Shown here: piece after piece, positions 52,388-60,833 of the stretch | Numbering within the stretch: the stretch's first letter is position 1 | Layout of the letters: each line of letters opens with the position of its first letter | DNA from: Flaviflagellibacter deserti | GTDB lineage: Bacteria; Pseudomonadota; Alphaproteobacteria; Rhizobiales; Methylopilaceae | NCBI RefSeq assembly: GCF_042652085.1 | Contig: NZ_JBHSJF010000006.1 | Span: forward strand, 620,001-684,000 | Direction: 5' to 3' | DNA length: 64,000 bases | Position numbers and translations under genes: made by a program | Notes under the pieces: generated by a model | What the model saw: only the letters and a program-made list of their open reading frames with translations | Databases searched by the model: none | Told to the model about the DNA's origin: nothing

Positions 52388-54682
52388 ATGGCTTCGAATA
52401 TTTCCGACGATCTCCGTAAAGCGGCTCTTGCGTTCCACCGCCATCCGAAGCCGGGCAAGCTCGAAATCCAGGCGACGAAGCCGCTCGGCACGCAGCGCGA
52501 CCTGGCGCTCGCCTATTCGCCGGGCGTCGCCGCCGCCTGCGAGGAAATCCACGAGAAGCCGGAGGAAGCGGCCGAACTGACCGGTCGTCAGAACCTCGTC
52601 GGAGTCATTTCGAACGGCACGGCCGTGCTCGGCCTCGGCAATATCGGCCCGCTGGCGTCGAAGCCTGTCATGGAAGGCAAGGCCGTCCTGTTCAAGAAGT
52701 TCGCCGGCATCGACGTGTTCGACATCGAGATCGCCGCGACCGAGCCGGATCATGTCGTTGAAGTCGTAGCGGCGCTGGAGCCGACCTTCGGCGGCATCAA
52801 CCTCGAGGACATCAAGGCACCCGAGTGCTTCGAGATCGAAGAGAAGCTCAAGGAGCGGATGGGCATTCCGGTGTTCCACGACGATCAGCACGGCACGGCG
52901 ATCATCGTCGCGGCGGCGATCGTCAACGCGCTGGAACTCGCCAACAAGCGCATGCAGGATGTCAAGATCGTGACATCTGGTGCGGGCGCCGCAGCCACGG
53001 CGTGTCTGAACTTGCTCGTCAACATGGGCGCAAAGCGCGAGAACATCTGGGTCACCGACCTCGAAGGCGTGGTCTATGAAGGCCGCAACGTCCTGATGAA
53101 CCGCTGGACCGAGGTCTATGCGCAGAAGACGAAGGCCCGGACGCTCGCCGACGTCATCGGTGGTGCCGACATCTTCCTGGGCGTCTCCGCTGGCAATGTG
53201 CTGAAGCCCGAAATGGCAAAGGCGATGGCGCCGAACCCGCTGATCCTGGCGCTCGCCAACCCGATGCCCGAGATCATGCCGGACGTCGCTCGCGAAGTTC
53301 GCCCGGATGCGATGATCTGCACTGGCCGCTCGGACTTCCCGAACCAGGTCAACAACGTCCTCTGCTTCCCGTTCATCTTCCGCGGCGCGCTCGACGTTGG
53401 CGCATCGACGATCAACGAGGAGATGAAGCAGGCGGCTGTGAAGGCGATCGCCGCTCTGGCTCGCGAGGCGTCGTCGGACGTGGTCGCGCGCGCCTATGGA
53501 GGCGAGACGGTCGGTTTCGGTCGTGAATCGCTGATCCCGAACCCGTTCGATCCGCGTCTGATTCTCCGCATTGCGCCAGCCGTTGCCCGCGCGGCGATGG
53601 AGAGCGGCGTTGCTCGCAAGCCGATCGCGGATTTCGACGCATACGACGACCGCCTGTCGCGCTTCGTCTACCGCTCGGGTTTCGTGATGAAGCCGATCTT
53701 CGCCGCCGCGAAGGAATCGCCGCGCCGCGTCATCTACGCCGAGGGCGAGGACGAGCGGACGCTGCGTGCGGCACAGGTCGTGGTCGAGGAAGGTCTCGCT
53801 CAACCGATCCTCGTCGGCCGTCCGCAGGTGATTGAGACGCGCCTGAAGCGATTCGGCCTGTCGATCGCGTCCGGACGCGACTTTTCCATCGTCAATCCCG
53901 AGGATGATCCGCGCTATCGCGATTACGTCGCGCTCTATCTGGACCGGGCAGGGCGCCATGGCGTGACGCCTGATCTGGCCCGTACGATCGTTCGCACCGA
54001 TGCGACCGTGATCGCGGCACTGTCGGTTCTCCGTGGCGAAGCGGATGCGATGATCTGCGGTCTCGAAGGCCGTTATCCGGCACACTTGGCCACGATCAAC
54101 GACGTGATCGGCAAGAACCAGGGTGTTTCCGATTATGCGGCGATCTCGCTGCTGATCACAGCCCGCGGAGCGCTGTTCATCTCGGATACCTACGTGGGCC
54201 TCGAGCCGACGGCGGCCCAGATCGCGGAGAAGGCGCGCCTTGGAGCCGAGGTCGTGCGCCGCTTCGGCGTCGAGCCGAAGATCGCGCTTCTCAGCCATTC
54301 CAATTTCGGATCGCGTGACTCGGCAAGCTCGCTGAAGATGCGGGAAGCGCTGGCGATCCTGCATGAGCAGGCGCCCTACCTCGAAGCCGATGGCGAGATG
54401 AATGCGGACCTCGCGCTCTCCCAGGAACTGCGGGACCGTGTCCTGCCCTCGTCGCGCCTGAAGGGCGACGCGAATCTGCTGGTCATGCCCGATCTCGATG
54501 CGGCCAAGATCGCCTCGCAGCTCGTCGCGGCGATGGACAATTCGCTGCCGATCGGTCCGATCCTGGTGGGTGCGGCGCGTCCGGCTCAGATCGTTACGTC
54601 GACGACGACGACACGCGGCCTCGTCAACGTCACGGCTTTTGCCGTGATGGAGGCGCAGGAATACGCCAGCCAGAAGAACTGA
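52388..54682 (+). CDS. maeB: NADP-dependent malic enzyme, MaeB type
   Basis: 764 residues. Residues 1-410 are the malic enzyme part, decarboxylating malate to pyruvate (YSPGVAAACEEI, FHDDQHGTAIIVAAAI, VTSGAGAAATACLNLL, ALANPMPEI). Residues 430-760 are a phosphotransacetylase-like domain (YAEGEDERTLRAAQ, GLEPTAAQIAEKARLGAEVV) that in related enzymes senses acetyl-CoA allosterically. The domain fusion and length are normal for rhizobial malic enzymes. ATG 52388 follows a 134-base gap after aspS in which I see no feature. Confidence 0.95.
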   Translation: MASNISDDLRKAALAFHRHPKPGKLEIQATKPLGTQRDLALAYSPGVAAACEEIHEKPEEAAELTGRQNLVGVISNGTAVLGLGNIGPLASKPVMEGKAVLFKKFAGIDVFDIEIAATEPDHVVEVVAALEPTFGGINLEDIKAPECFEIEEKLKERMGIPVFHDDQHGTAIIVAAAIVNALELANKRMQDVKIVTSGAGAAATACLNLLVNMGAKRENIWVTDLEGVVYEGRNVLMNRWTEVYAQKTKARTLADVIGGADIFLGVSAGNVLKPEMAKAMAPNPLILALANPMPEIMPDVAREVRPDAMICTGRSDFPNQVNNVLCFPFIFRGALDVGASTINEEMKQAAVKAIAALAREASSDVVARAYGGETVGFGRESLIPNPFDPRLILRIAPAVARAAMESGVARKPIADFDAYDDRLSRFVYRSGFVMKPIFAAAKESPRRVIYAEGEDERTLRAAQVVVEEGLAQPILVGRPQVIETRLKRFGLSIASGRDFSIVNPEDDPRYRDYVALYLDRAGRHGVTPDLARTIVRTDATVIAALSVLRGEADAMICGLEGRYPAHLATINDVIGKNQGVSDYAAISLLITARGALFISDTYVGLEPTAAQIAEKARLGAEVVRRFGVEPKIALLSHSNFGSRDSASSLKMREALAILHEQAPYLEADGEMNADLALSQELRDRVLPSSRLKGDANLLVMPDLDAAKIASQLVAAMDNSLPIGPILVGAARPAQIVTSTTTTRGLVNVTAFAVMEAQEYASQKN

Positions 54683-54690
54683 CCGGCGAT

Positions 54691-54718
54691 GGCGGTTCAG
54701 GAGGCTTTCTGAACCGCC
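54691..54718. terminator. Hairpin between convergent maeB and PfkB genes
   Basis: A perfect 10-bp stem GGCGGTTCAG/CTGAACCGCC with an 8-base loop begins 9 bases after maeB and covers the last codons of the kinase gene. No T-run, so termination would be weak or depend on other factors. Confidence 0.45.
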
Positions 54719-55602
54719 TCGCGCATTGTGCGGGAGACGTATTCGACGTCTGCCAGGGTCGGCAGGCTGTCCTCGATACCGAGATGCTGCACCGAGTGGG
54801 CGGATGCCGCGCGCGCGAAGCGGAAATGATCCGCCCAAGGCGCATATGGCCGCGCCAGATACGAATAGAGATAGGCGCCGTGGAAGATGTCGCCGGCGCC
54901 GTTCGTGTCGATGACGCGCTCAAACGGCACCGCGAGTGACGGCGTTTCGCGCGGTGCGCCTTTCTCGTCGTACCAGACGATTCCACGCTCGCCGAGCGTG
55001 ACCGCGCCAACCTTGCAGTCCTTGGATTTCAGGTATTCGAGCATTTCGGCAGGGGCGAGCTCCATCTGTTCGCACATCCGCTCCGACACGACGGCAACGT
55101 CGATGAAGGTCAGAAGCTCGTCGGTATTCTCTCGCACGGCACCGCCGTCCAGCGAGGTCAGAATGCCCGCATCTCGACATCTCTTGGCGTAGTGGAGGGC
55201 GGCGTCAGGCTGATGTCCGTCGAGATGCAGGGCGCGGCAGCCGGAGAGGTTGAGCATCGGAAACGGATGAAGGTGGTCGTCATCGCGGCAGCGAACGATC
55301 GCTCTTTTTCCGGCATTCGGCATGATGAAGGAAAGGGACGCCTCTCGGACTTTGCGCGAATGCAGCGGTATCGAATAGCGCGAGGCCATATCCCGGAACA
55401 TTCGCGACAGCCAGTCATCGCCGAGCGTGGTGAGGAGGTCGGGCACGATGCCGAGCTTGGCGCAGCAGAAGGCCGCGGCGACGGCGTTGCCGCCGAAGCT
55501 GACCGCATAGTCATCGGCCAAGGTCTTTTCATCCCCCGTGGGTAAGTGGTCGGTGATGAAAGTCACATCGATATAGGTGTGACCAATGAAGAGAGCTTCC
55601 AT
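54697..55602 (-). CDS. PfkB-family carbohydrate kinase
   Basis: 301-residue ribokinase-fold kinase. N-terminal signature GNAVAAAFCCAKLG, and the C-terminal PfkB motif DTNGAGDIFHGAYLYSY with the catalytic Asp. Substrate not identifiable; the family covers sugars and nucleosides. ATG 55602 (MEALFIGHTYIDV) has GGGGAG upstream; the open frame to 55839 is not used. Divergent from the EAL gene. Confidence 0.88.
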   Translation of the reverse strand: MEALFIGHTYIDVTFITDHLPTGDEKTLADDYAVSFGGNAVAAAFCCAKLGIVPDLLTTLGDDWLSRMFRDMASRYSIPLHSRKVREASLSFIMPNAGKRAIVRCRDDDHLHPFPMLNLSGCRALHLDGHQPDAALHYAKRCRDAGILTSLDGGAVRENTDELLTFIDVAVVSERMCEQMELAPAEMLEYLKSKDCKVGAVTLGERGIVWYDEKGAPRETPSLAVPFERVIDTNGAGDIFHGAYLYSYLARPYAPWADHFRFARAASAHSVQHLGIEDSLPTLADVEYVSRTMREAVQKAS

Positions 55603-55720
55603 TTCTCCCCTTTCCGACGCGGCCAATACCGCCGTTATTCTTCTTTTCCTACAGCAAGTTCCGCGCCGTCCCCGGTTTAAGAGCGGCTTAACGTGCCGCG
55701 GTCTATAGGACGAGGGTAAG

Positions 55721-57361
55721 TTGCGGAGACGCGCTTTGGTTCGGCGCAAGACTAGCAGATCAAGAGTGTCGCTGCTCGTGTGTGCGATGGCTTTCGCACC
55801 GCTTGTCGGTCTGAATCTCTTACTCTGGATGCATATCAACGCACATGGCCGAACCGATGTTCGCGATGCGGCGGCTCATATCCTCGAATTGGTCGAAGCG
55901 CGTCTCGACGAATCGATGACGCAACTCGTCGCACTCGGAATGGCGAGCAAGCCCTCGTGTTTGCCCGATGGGCTTGCGCAGCTGTCGCGAGCCGCCATGA
56001 AGGCGACCCAGGTCAGTGAAGTCAGCGTCATCGATTCGACGGGGGCAACTCTCTGCACCCCGAACGGGGCACCTCGCATCGTTCGCACGGTCTCATCGGC
56101 CCATGATACTGGAAATCCGAACATCAAACTGTTCGCGGTCGACCTCGGCAACGACCAGGGGCCGCGATCGGTGCGTTTCGTCTGGCAATTTCCCAATGGG
56201 GCGAGCCTGGCGATGCTGCTCTCCGGCGAGAAGCTCATGCCCGCGCTTGTGGTTGGCCGCCTTCAGGCCGACTTCATCGCCCGGTTGACCCTTGTTGACG
56301 GCACCTTCGTCGCCAATCGCCTCTCGAACCAGCAAATGGCATCCGATGGGAAGTCGGCGTTCGAGGTCCAGGCGATCTCCGACCGCTATCCCATCGCGCT
56401 GACGGTCGCCGTGCCCAGCGAAGCGTTGTGGCGCAGCTATCGCGAGCTCTTTATCTGGGGCAATGCCGGTGGCCTGCTGCTCGCTATGCTCAGCATCGCG
56501 GTCGCGATCGGCGTGGCGCGGCAAACTGAGGGGCCAGTCCGCGATATTGAGAACGCGATCCGGCGGGGCGATTTCATTCCCTATTACCAGCCACTCGTCG
56601 ATATCCGCACCGGCAAGCTGCGTGGCTGCGAGGTTCTGGTCCGGCGCCGGCGACCCGATGGCGGCATCGACGGGCCGGGCGCGTTCATTCGTCTGGTGGA
56701 AGCGACGGGACAGATATTCGAGATCACCCGGAGCTTGATGGTCCAGGCGCGCGACGAACTTGGACCCGCCTATGGGCCGCGGCCGGAATTGAAAGTGTCG
56801 TTCAACCTGGTTGCCGAGCATTTCGACGACATGACCATCGTCTCCGATGTGCAGGAGATTTTTAGCAATGGGCCGGTCCGGCCGAACCAAGTCGTGCTCG
56901 AGGTGACGGAACGTCAGCCTCTACCGAATCTTGCCAGCGCTCGGGTGATCATCGCCAAGCTGCAGGAGCTTGGAGCCCGTATCGCGTTGGACGATGTCGG
57001 AACCGGCCATGGCGGCATGTCCTATCTGCTGAAGCTCGGCGCCGACCAGATGAAGATGGACAAGATGTTCGTCGATGCGATCGGGACGGAGCGTTGCTCG
57101 TCGACGATCATCGATACGCTGGTGAAGCTGTCCGAGGACTTGAACATGGAGTTCGTGGCCGAGGGCGTCGAAACCTTCGAGCAGATCGAGTATCTGCGCG
57201 AGAGAGGCGTGGTAGCGGCGCAGGGCTTCGTGTTCTCCCCGCCGCTGCCCGGCAAGCTGTATCTCGAGCTGGTCGAGACACTCCACCCGATTTCCGGCAG
57301 CAAGAAACAGCGGAAGGTCAGAAAGGCTCTTCGCGGCGGCGAAACCGAGTTCGCAGCATAA
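55721..57361 (+). CDS. Membrane cyclic-di-GMP phosphodiesterase (EAL domain)
   Basis: 546 residues. TM1 near 15-37, a periplasmic sensor domain (about 40-240) with two Cys (C80, C112) that could form a disulfide as in CSS-motif sensors, TM2 near 243-265, then a full EAL domain. Catalytic residues appear intact: E304-V-L (CEVLVR), Asn in VSFNLVAEHF, Glu in LEVTER, DD in ALDDVGTG, Lys in MKMDKMFV, Glu in AEGVETF, and Gln in AQGFVFSPP. No GGDEF domain. It likely hydrolyses c-di-GMP under redox or periplasmic control. Start is TTG 55721 after GAGGG; the start is uncertain. Confidence 0.88.
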   Translation: MRRRALVRRKTSRSRVSLLVCAMAFAPLVGLNLLLWMHINAHGRTDVRDAAAHILELVEARLDESMTQLVALGMASKPSCLPDGLAQLSRAAMKATQVSEVSVIDSTGATLCTPNGAPRIVRTVSSAHDTGNPNIKLFAVDLGNDQGPRSVRFVWQFPNGASLAMLLSGEKLMPALVVGRLQADFIARLTLVDGTFVANRLSNQQMASDGKSAFEVQAISDRYPIALTVAVPSEALWRSYRELFIWGNAGGLLLAMLSIAVAIGVARQTEGPVRDIENAIRRGDFIPYYQPLVDIRTGKLRGCEVLVRRRRPDGGIDGPGAFIRLVEATGQIFEITRSLMVQARDELGPAYGPRPELKVSFNLVAEHFDDMTIVSDVQEIFSNGPVRPNQVVLEVTERQPLPNLASARVIIAKLQELGARIALDDVGTGHGGMSYLLKLGADQMKMDKMFVDAIGTERCSSTIIDTLVKLSEDLNMEFVAEGVETFEQIEYLRERGVVAAQGFVFSPPLPGKLYLELVETLHPISGSKKQRKVRKALRGGETEFAA

Positions 57362-57439
57362 CGCGGGAATAGTCTGGAAATTGCCTCGATTGCGTGTGAG
57401 AACGCGCGAGGCTTAGACGCCAAATCACGGGGGGATTAC

Positions 57440-57763
57440 ATGATCCGCAAGACTGCAATCGCGGCCGCCATGCTGATGGCCGGAACCTTTTCTCAGGCTC
57501 AGGCTCAGGACGGTGGCCTCGTTGGCGGCCTTCTCGGTGCCGGTGCAGGTGCCGTGATCGGTGGCGCGGCGACCGGCCGTGCCGGCGGTGCGGCGGCAGG
57601 CGCCATTATCGGTGGTGTGACAGGCGCCATCATCGGCAGCGAATCCGACCGCCGCCGTTATCGCGAGCGCCGCGAGGGCTTTTATTTCAATAGCCGCGGC
57701 CGCTGCTGGTACGAATATCCGAACGGGCGAGTCGTGAAGGTCGCGAATTACCCCTGCCGGTAA
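57440..57763 (+). CDS. Glycine-zipper exported/envelope protein
   Basis: 107 residues: signal peptide (AAAMLMAGTFSQAQAQ), then a repeated Gly/Ala zipper (GGLLGAGAGAVIGGAATG, GAIIGGVTGAIIGS) at about 25-72, then a basic RRRYRERRE stretch and a Trp/Tyr/Cys-containing tail (GRCWYEYPNG). Glycine zippers of this type insert in or pack against membranes. The tail resembles those of small surface proteins in Hyphomicrobiales; no specific function is known. Confidence 0.78.
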   Translation: MIRKTAIAAAMLMAGTFSQAQAQDGGLVGGLLGAGAGAVIGGAATGRAGGAAAGAIIGGVTGAIIGSESDRRRYRERREGFYFNSRGRCWYEYPNGRVVKVANYPCR

Positions 57764-57780
57764 TCGCCCTGAATGGAAGC

Positions 57781-57806
57781 AAAAAGGCGCCCTTGGGCGC
57801 CTTTTT
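57781..57806. terminator. Bidirectional terminator
   Basis: AAAAAGGCGCCC/GGGCGCCTTTTT with a 2-base loop, flanked by A-run and T-run, between the convergent glycine-zipper and CoA-binding genes. Confidence 0.95.
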
Positions 57807-57815
57807 CTTTTGCCG

Positions 57816-58256
57816 TCAGGCCGGCGTTTTCGGCTGAAGACGGGGAATTTCGATCTTCGGGCAACGGTCCATCACGACCTGAAGGCCAGCCGCGCGTGCC
57901 TTCTCGGCCGCCGGCTCGCTGATGATGCCTTGTTGCATCCAGAGGATCCGCGGCTTGGGATCCAACGCGATTACCTCGTCGGCGACGCCGGGAAGATGCT
58001 CGGCCGCGCGGAAGACTTCGACCATATCGATCGGCTCCGGGACATCCGCGAGCGAGGCGTACGCGGTCTCGCCGAGGATTTCCTTGCCGGCCTGTCCCGG
58101 ATTGATGGGGATGATGCGGTAGCCATGCTGCTGCAGGAATGCGGGAACGTAATTCGAGGGACGCTCGGCCTTTTCACTGGCGCCCACGACCGCGATCGTG
58201 CGGACGCCCTCGAGAATGCTGCGGACGTCGGAATCGGAAAGGCCATCAGCGGCCAT
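57816..58256 (-). CDS. CoA-binding protein, YccU type
   Basis: 146-residue Rossmann-fold protein of the CoA-binding (succinyl-CoA synthetase alpha-like) family. Motifs IAVVGASEKAERPSNYVP and IIPINPGQAGKEILGE near 43-63, then LWMQQGIISEPAAEKARAAG and VVMDRCPKIE. Common singleton domain; role unknown beyond likely CoA or nucleotide binding. Confidence 0.9.
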   Translation of the reverse strand: MAADGLSDSDVRSILEGVRTIAVVGASEKAERPSNYVPAFLQQHGYRIIPINPGQAGKEILGETAYASLADVPEPIDMVEVFRAAEHLPGVADEVIALDPKPRILWMQQGIISEPAAEKARAAGLQVVMDRCPKIEIPRLQPKTPA

Positions 58257-58292
58257 GGCGGAATCTCCTGTTGCTCAATCTGATATAGGTGG

Positions 58293-58889
58293 TCAGCCGC
58301 CCGTTGCCGACCTCAATCGCTGAAGAAACGGCTGCACCGCCTCGCGATTTCCGGGAAGGGGCTCGAATTCGGCGAGAGCGGCGAATTGAGCGTCGAGGTC
58401 CTCGATGGCCTTCTTCTTGTCCTCATCGCTGAGGGTCTTGTCCGCCCGGATTTCCCGCTCGGCCGCTCCCTTCTGGCTGGTGAGGTCTTCGACCCGGCCG
58501 AAGTTCACGGATTCTGCAGCCAGCGCGATCGAGTAAGCCGCGTTTGCCCAGGCTGCATAATTGCCGAAGCCAAAACGGGCGAGGACCGCATTGATGCGCC
58601 GTTCCGCTTCAGGATCGAAGAGATATGGCACGAGGAGGAAGGGTATGTCGTCCAGGTTGGTCGAGGCCGGAGGCGCCTTTTCCTTGGCATCGAACTCCCG
58701 CGCCAGGACGATTGTGTCTGGCAGGCTTTCGACATAGCGCCGCACCATATCGGGCGAGAGCTGGATCTGGACCGGTTGGACATCGGGCAGGGGAGCTGTC
58801 TCCACGACCGAAGCGTTGGTCTCGGTCTGGGCGTGCGCCGCCGTGCCGGCCAGAATGGCGAACGCGAGAAGGGTTGCGATCAGACGCAT
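58293..58889 (-). CDS. Exported hypothetical protein
   Basis: 198 residues with a signal peptide (RLIATLLAFAILAGTAAHAQ). The mature protein is predicted largely helical, with a NLDDIPFLLVPYLFDPEAERRINAVL region and charged C-terminal part (ADKTLSDEDKKKAIEDLDAQF). No cysteines or catalytic motifs. ATG 58889 is preferred over a TTG at 58898. Transcribed with the CoA-binding gene. Confidence 0.75.
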   Translation of the reverse strand: MRLIATLLAFAILAGTAAHAQTETNASVVETAPLPDVQPVQIQLSPDMVRRYVESLPDTIVLAREFDAKEKAPPASTNLDDIPFLLVPYLFDPEAERRINAVLARFGFGNYAAWANAAYSIALAAESVNFGRVEDLTSQKGAAEREIRADKTLSDEDKKKAIEDLDAQFAALAEFEPLPGNREAVQPFLQRLRSATGG

Positions 58890-59009
58890 GCGACTCAAGC
58901 TGAACGGGATGATTTGCCTTGATGCCCCGTTAAGGGGGCGTCTTGCAACCCTCCCAAGCCATGGAACGTGATGCGTTTGCAGGCGTTTTTAGGGAAGGGA
59001 GAGCCTTGA

Positions 59010-59294
59010 ATGACCACGCATTTCGTCAAACGTTCCGTCCCTCAAGACGGCGAAGTTTCACTGAGAATTCATCAGGACGCGTCCGAGGTGCTTGGCGAGG
59101 TCACGGCGCCGGACGGTTTGGCCGGAACGCACACCGCGGCGGAGGTCGCCGCGCAGCATCATGAGCCTATCGGTGTCCATCAGGCATTGGCATCGGCGAT
59201 TCAGCTTGCCGGCAAATATGGCGGGGTGGTCGGGGTAATAGACGAAGATGATCTCTGGAAGGACGAATGGGGCGATCTGGTCCATGAAGCCTAG
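59010..59294 (+). CDS. Hypothetical cytoplasmic protein
   Basis: 94-residue acidic protein, no signal peptide. Contains HQDASEVLGEVTAPDG and a conserved-looking tail VVGVIDEDDLWKDEWGDL. It stands alone upstream of the ribosomal operon; a weak hairpin (59316-59329) follows. Family not recognised. Confidence 0.65.
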   Translation: MTTHFVKRSVPQDGEVSLRIHQDASEVLGEVTAPDGLAGTHTAAEVAAQHHEPIGVHQALASAIQLAGKYGGVVGVIDEDDLWKDEWGDLVHEA

Positions 59295-59315
59295 AGAATC
59301 AGAGCGTGTTTCGGG

Positions 59316-59337
59316 GGTATTTTAATACCATTTTTAT
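59316..59337 (+). terminator. Possible AT-rich terminator before rplM
   Basis: Short GGTAT/ATACC stem with a TTTA loop followed by ATTTTTAT; low stability, so only tentative. Confidence 0.4.
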
Positions 59338-59456
59338 AAGCCATTGATTCTACTGGGCTATTCTATTCTCCATTTCGTTGATTTGTCGGTCGTGTTGAGC
59401 TAGAAGCTCCGCAGCTGGCCGCCTGTGCGGCCGCTCTCATTTTCAAGGATCTCGAC

Positions 59457-59918
59457 ATGTCCACGTTTTCGGCGAAGCCTGCCGACGTCGAGAAGAAGTG
59501 GGTCCTGATCGACGCCGAGGGTCTCGTCGTCGGTCGCCTGGCTTCTCTCATCGCGATGCGCCTTCGCGGCAAGCATCAAGCCATTTTCACCCCCCACGTC
59601 GATACCGGTGACAACGTCATCGTCATCAACGCCGAGAAGGTGGTGTTCACCGGCAAGAAGCGCGCCGACAAGAGCTATTTCTGGCACACCGGTTATCCGG
59701 GCGGCATCAAGGAGCGCAAAGCCGAGAAGATTCTCGACGGCCGCTTCCCGAACCGCGTCCTCGAGAAGGCCGTGGAGCGCATGCTTCCGCGTGGCCCGCT
59801 CGGCCGCCAGCAGCTCGGCAACCTCCGCGTCTACGCCGGTTCCGAGCATCCCCACACCGCTCAGCAGCCGGCCGTCCTCGACGTCGCCTCGCTGAACCGC
59901 AAGAACGTCCGGAGCTGA
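59457..59918 (+). CDS. rplM: 50S ribosomal protein L13
   Basis: 153-residue ribosomal protein: KKWVLIDAEGLVVGRLAS, the VDTGDNVIVINAEKV core, and YAGSEHPHTAQQP tail. Its leader holds a stable GGCCGC/GCGGCC hairpin at 59417-59432. Followed by rpsI after 5 bases. Confidence 0.97.
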   Translation: MSTFSAKPADVEKKWVLIDAEGLVVGRLASLIAMRLRGKHQAIFTPHVDTGDNVIVINAEKVVFTGKKRADKSYFWHTGYPGGIKERKAEKILDGRFPNRVLEKAVERMLPRGPLGRQQLGNLRVYAGSEHPHTAQQPAVLDVASLNRKNVRS

Positions 59919-59923
59919 GCCCC

Positions 59924-60406
59924 ATGGCCGATAACATCCAGTCTCTCGAAGATCTCGGCGGCGCTCTCGGCTCGTCCGGTGCGTCCGAAGCACCGCGTCA
60001 CGAGCAGAAACTCGACGCCCAGGGCCGCGCCTATGCCACGGGCAAGCGCAAGGACGCGGTTGCCCGCGTCTGGATCAAACCCGGCTCGGGCAAGATCGTC
60101 GTCAACGACCGCGAACTCGAAGTTTACTTCGCCCGTCCGGTCCTGCGCATGATCCTTCAGCAGCCGCTTCACGTCGCCAACCGCGATGGCCAGTACGACG
60201 TGCGCGTCACGGTCGCCGGCGGCGGTCTTTCCGGCCAGGCTGGCGCTGTTCGCCACGGTCTGTCGAAGGCTCTCACCTATTTCGAGCCGGAGCTCCGCTC
60301 CGTCCTGAAGAAGGAAGGCTTCCTGACCCGCGATTCGCGTGTCGTCGAACGTAAGAAGTACGGTCGTGCCAAGGCCCGCCGCAGCTTCCAGTTCTCGAAG
60401 CGCTGA
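59924..60406 (+). CDS. rpsI: 30S ribosomal protein S9
   Basis: 160 residues: about 35 lineage-specific N-terminal residues, then the S9 core (RAYATGKRKDAVARVWIKPG, GGGLSGQAGAVRHGLSKAL) and the C-terminal RRSFQFSKR tail that reaches the P-site tRNA. The N-terminal extension is usual for alphaproteobacteria. Confidence 0.97.
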   Translation: MADNIQSLEDLGGALGSSGASEAPRHEQKLDAQGRAYATGKRKDAVARVWIKPGSGKIVVNDRELEVYFARPVLRMILQQPLHVANRDGQYDVRVTVAGGGLSGQAGAVRHGLSKALTYFEPELRSVLKKEGFLTRDSRVVERKKYGRAKARRSFQFSKR

Positions 60407-60427
60407 TCGAACGGCATCCAGAAAACG

Positions 60428-60456
60428 AAAAGGCGGGCTCGGTGCCCGCCTTTTTT
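60428..60456 (+). terminator. rplM-rpsI terminator
   Basis: GGCGGGC/GCCCGCC stem with AAAA before and T6 after; the A-run lets it also stop the reverse-strand gene at 60462. Confidence 0.93.
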
Positions 60457-60461
60457 CGTTT

Positions 60462-60701
60462 TTACCGTTTTGCCGTCCGGGTCTCGCCTCTGACTTCGTA
60501 GAGCGCTGCCATCCCGGCCCGGGTGATCTGAACGGAGCGGAGCTTGTGTTGCGCCCATCCGTTTTCGATCAAACTCGGTATGACCGGAAAGTCATCGTCG
60601 TGAAGTAAAGGTGTGGTATCTAGCCACCGCATCGGTACCCAGCGACCTCTTGCTCCTTCAAGCACGGTCAGTACCCGTGCCTGCGCTTGCGTAGCGTTCA
60701 T
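60462..60701 (-). CDS. Hypothetical protein, possible winged-helix fold
   Basis: 79 residues: NATQAQARVLTVLEGARGRWVPMRWL then a PSLIENGWAQHKLRSVQITRAGMAAL segment. The spacing of helices and the LxxxGW-xxHxxRSxxITRAG strand-turn resemble small winged-helix domains. No recognised family. Convergent with rpsI. Confidence 0.6.
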   Translation of the reverse strand: MNATQAQARVLTVLEGARGRWVPMRWLDTTPLLHDDDFPVIPSLIENGWAQHKLRSVQITRAGMAALYEVRGETRTAKR

Positions 60702-60833
60702 CTTCTCGCACCCCAGCGAAAGATAACAATTCCAAAAGTGTCCGCCCGAAGTGCGGATTCTGGAAGTGGACTGAACGTCGCGTACGGGGCAAAACGCTGA
60801 ATAGCGTTATTGTTTTCTGTCTGTGAGTCTTTC

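Noticed and set aside
52274..54838. 854-codon reverse open frame opposite maeB
   Set aside because: Antisense shadow of a clear malic enzyme gene; the composition is Arg/His/Asp-rich and no domain is recognisable. High GC makes such frames common here.
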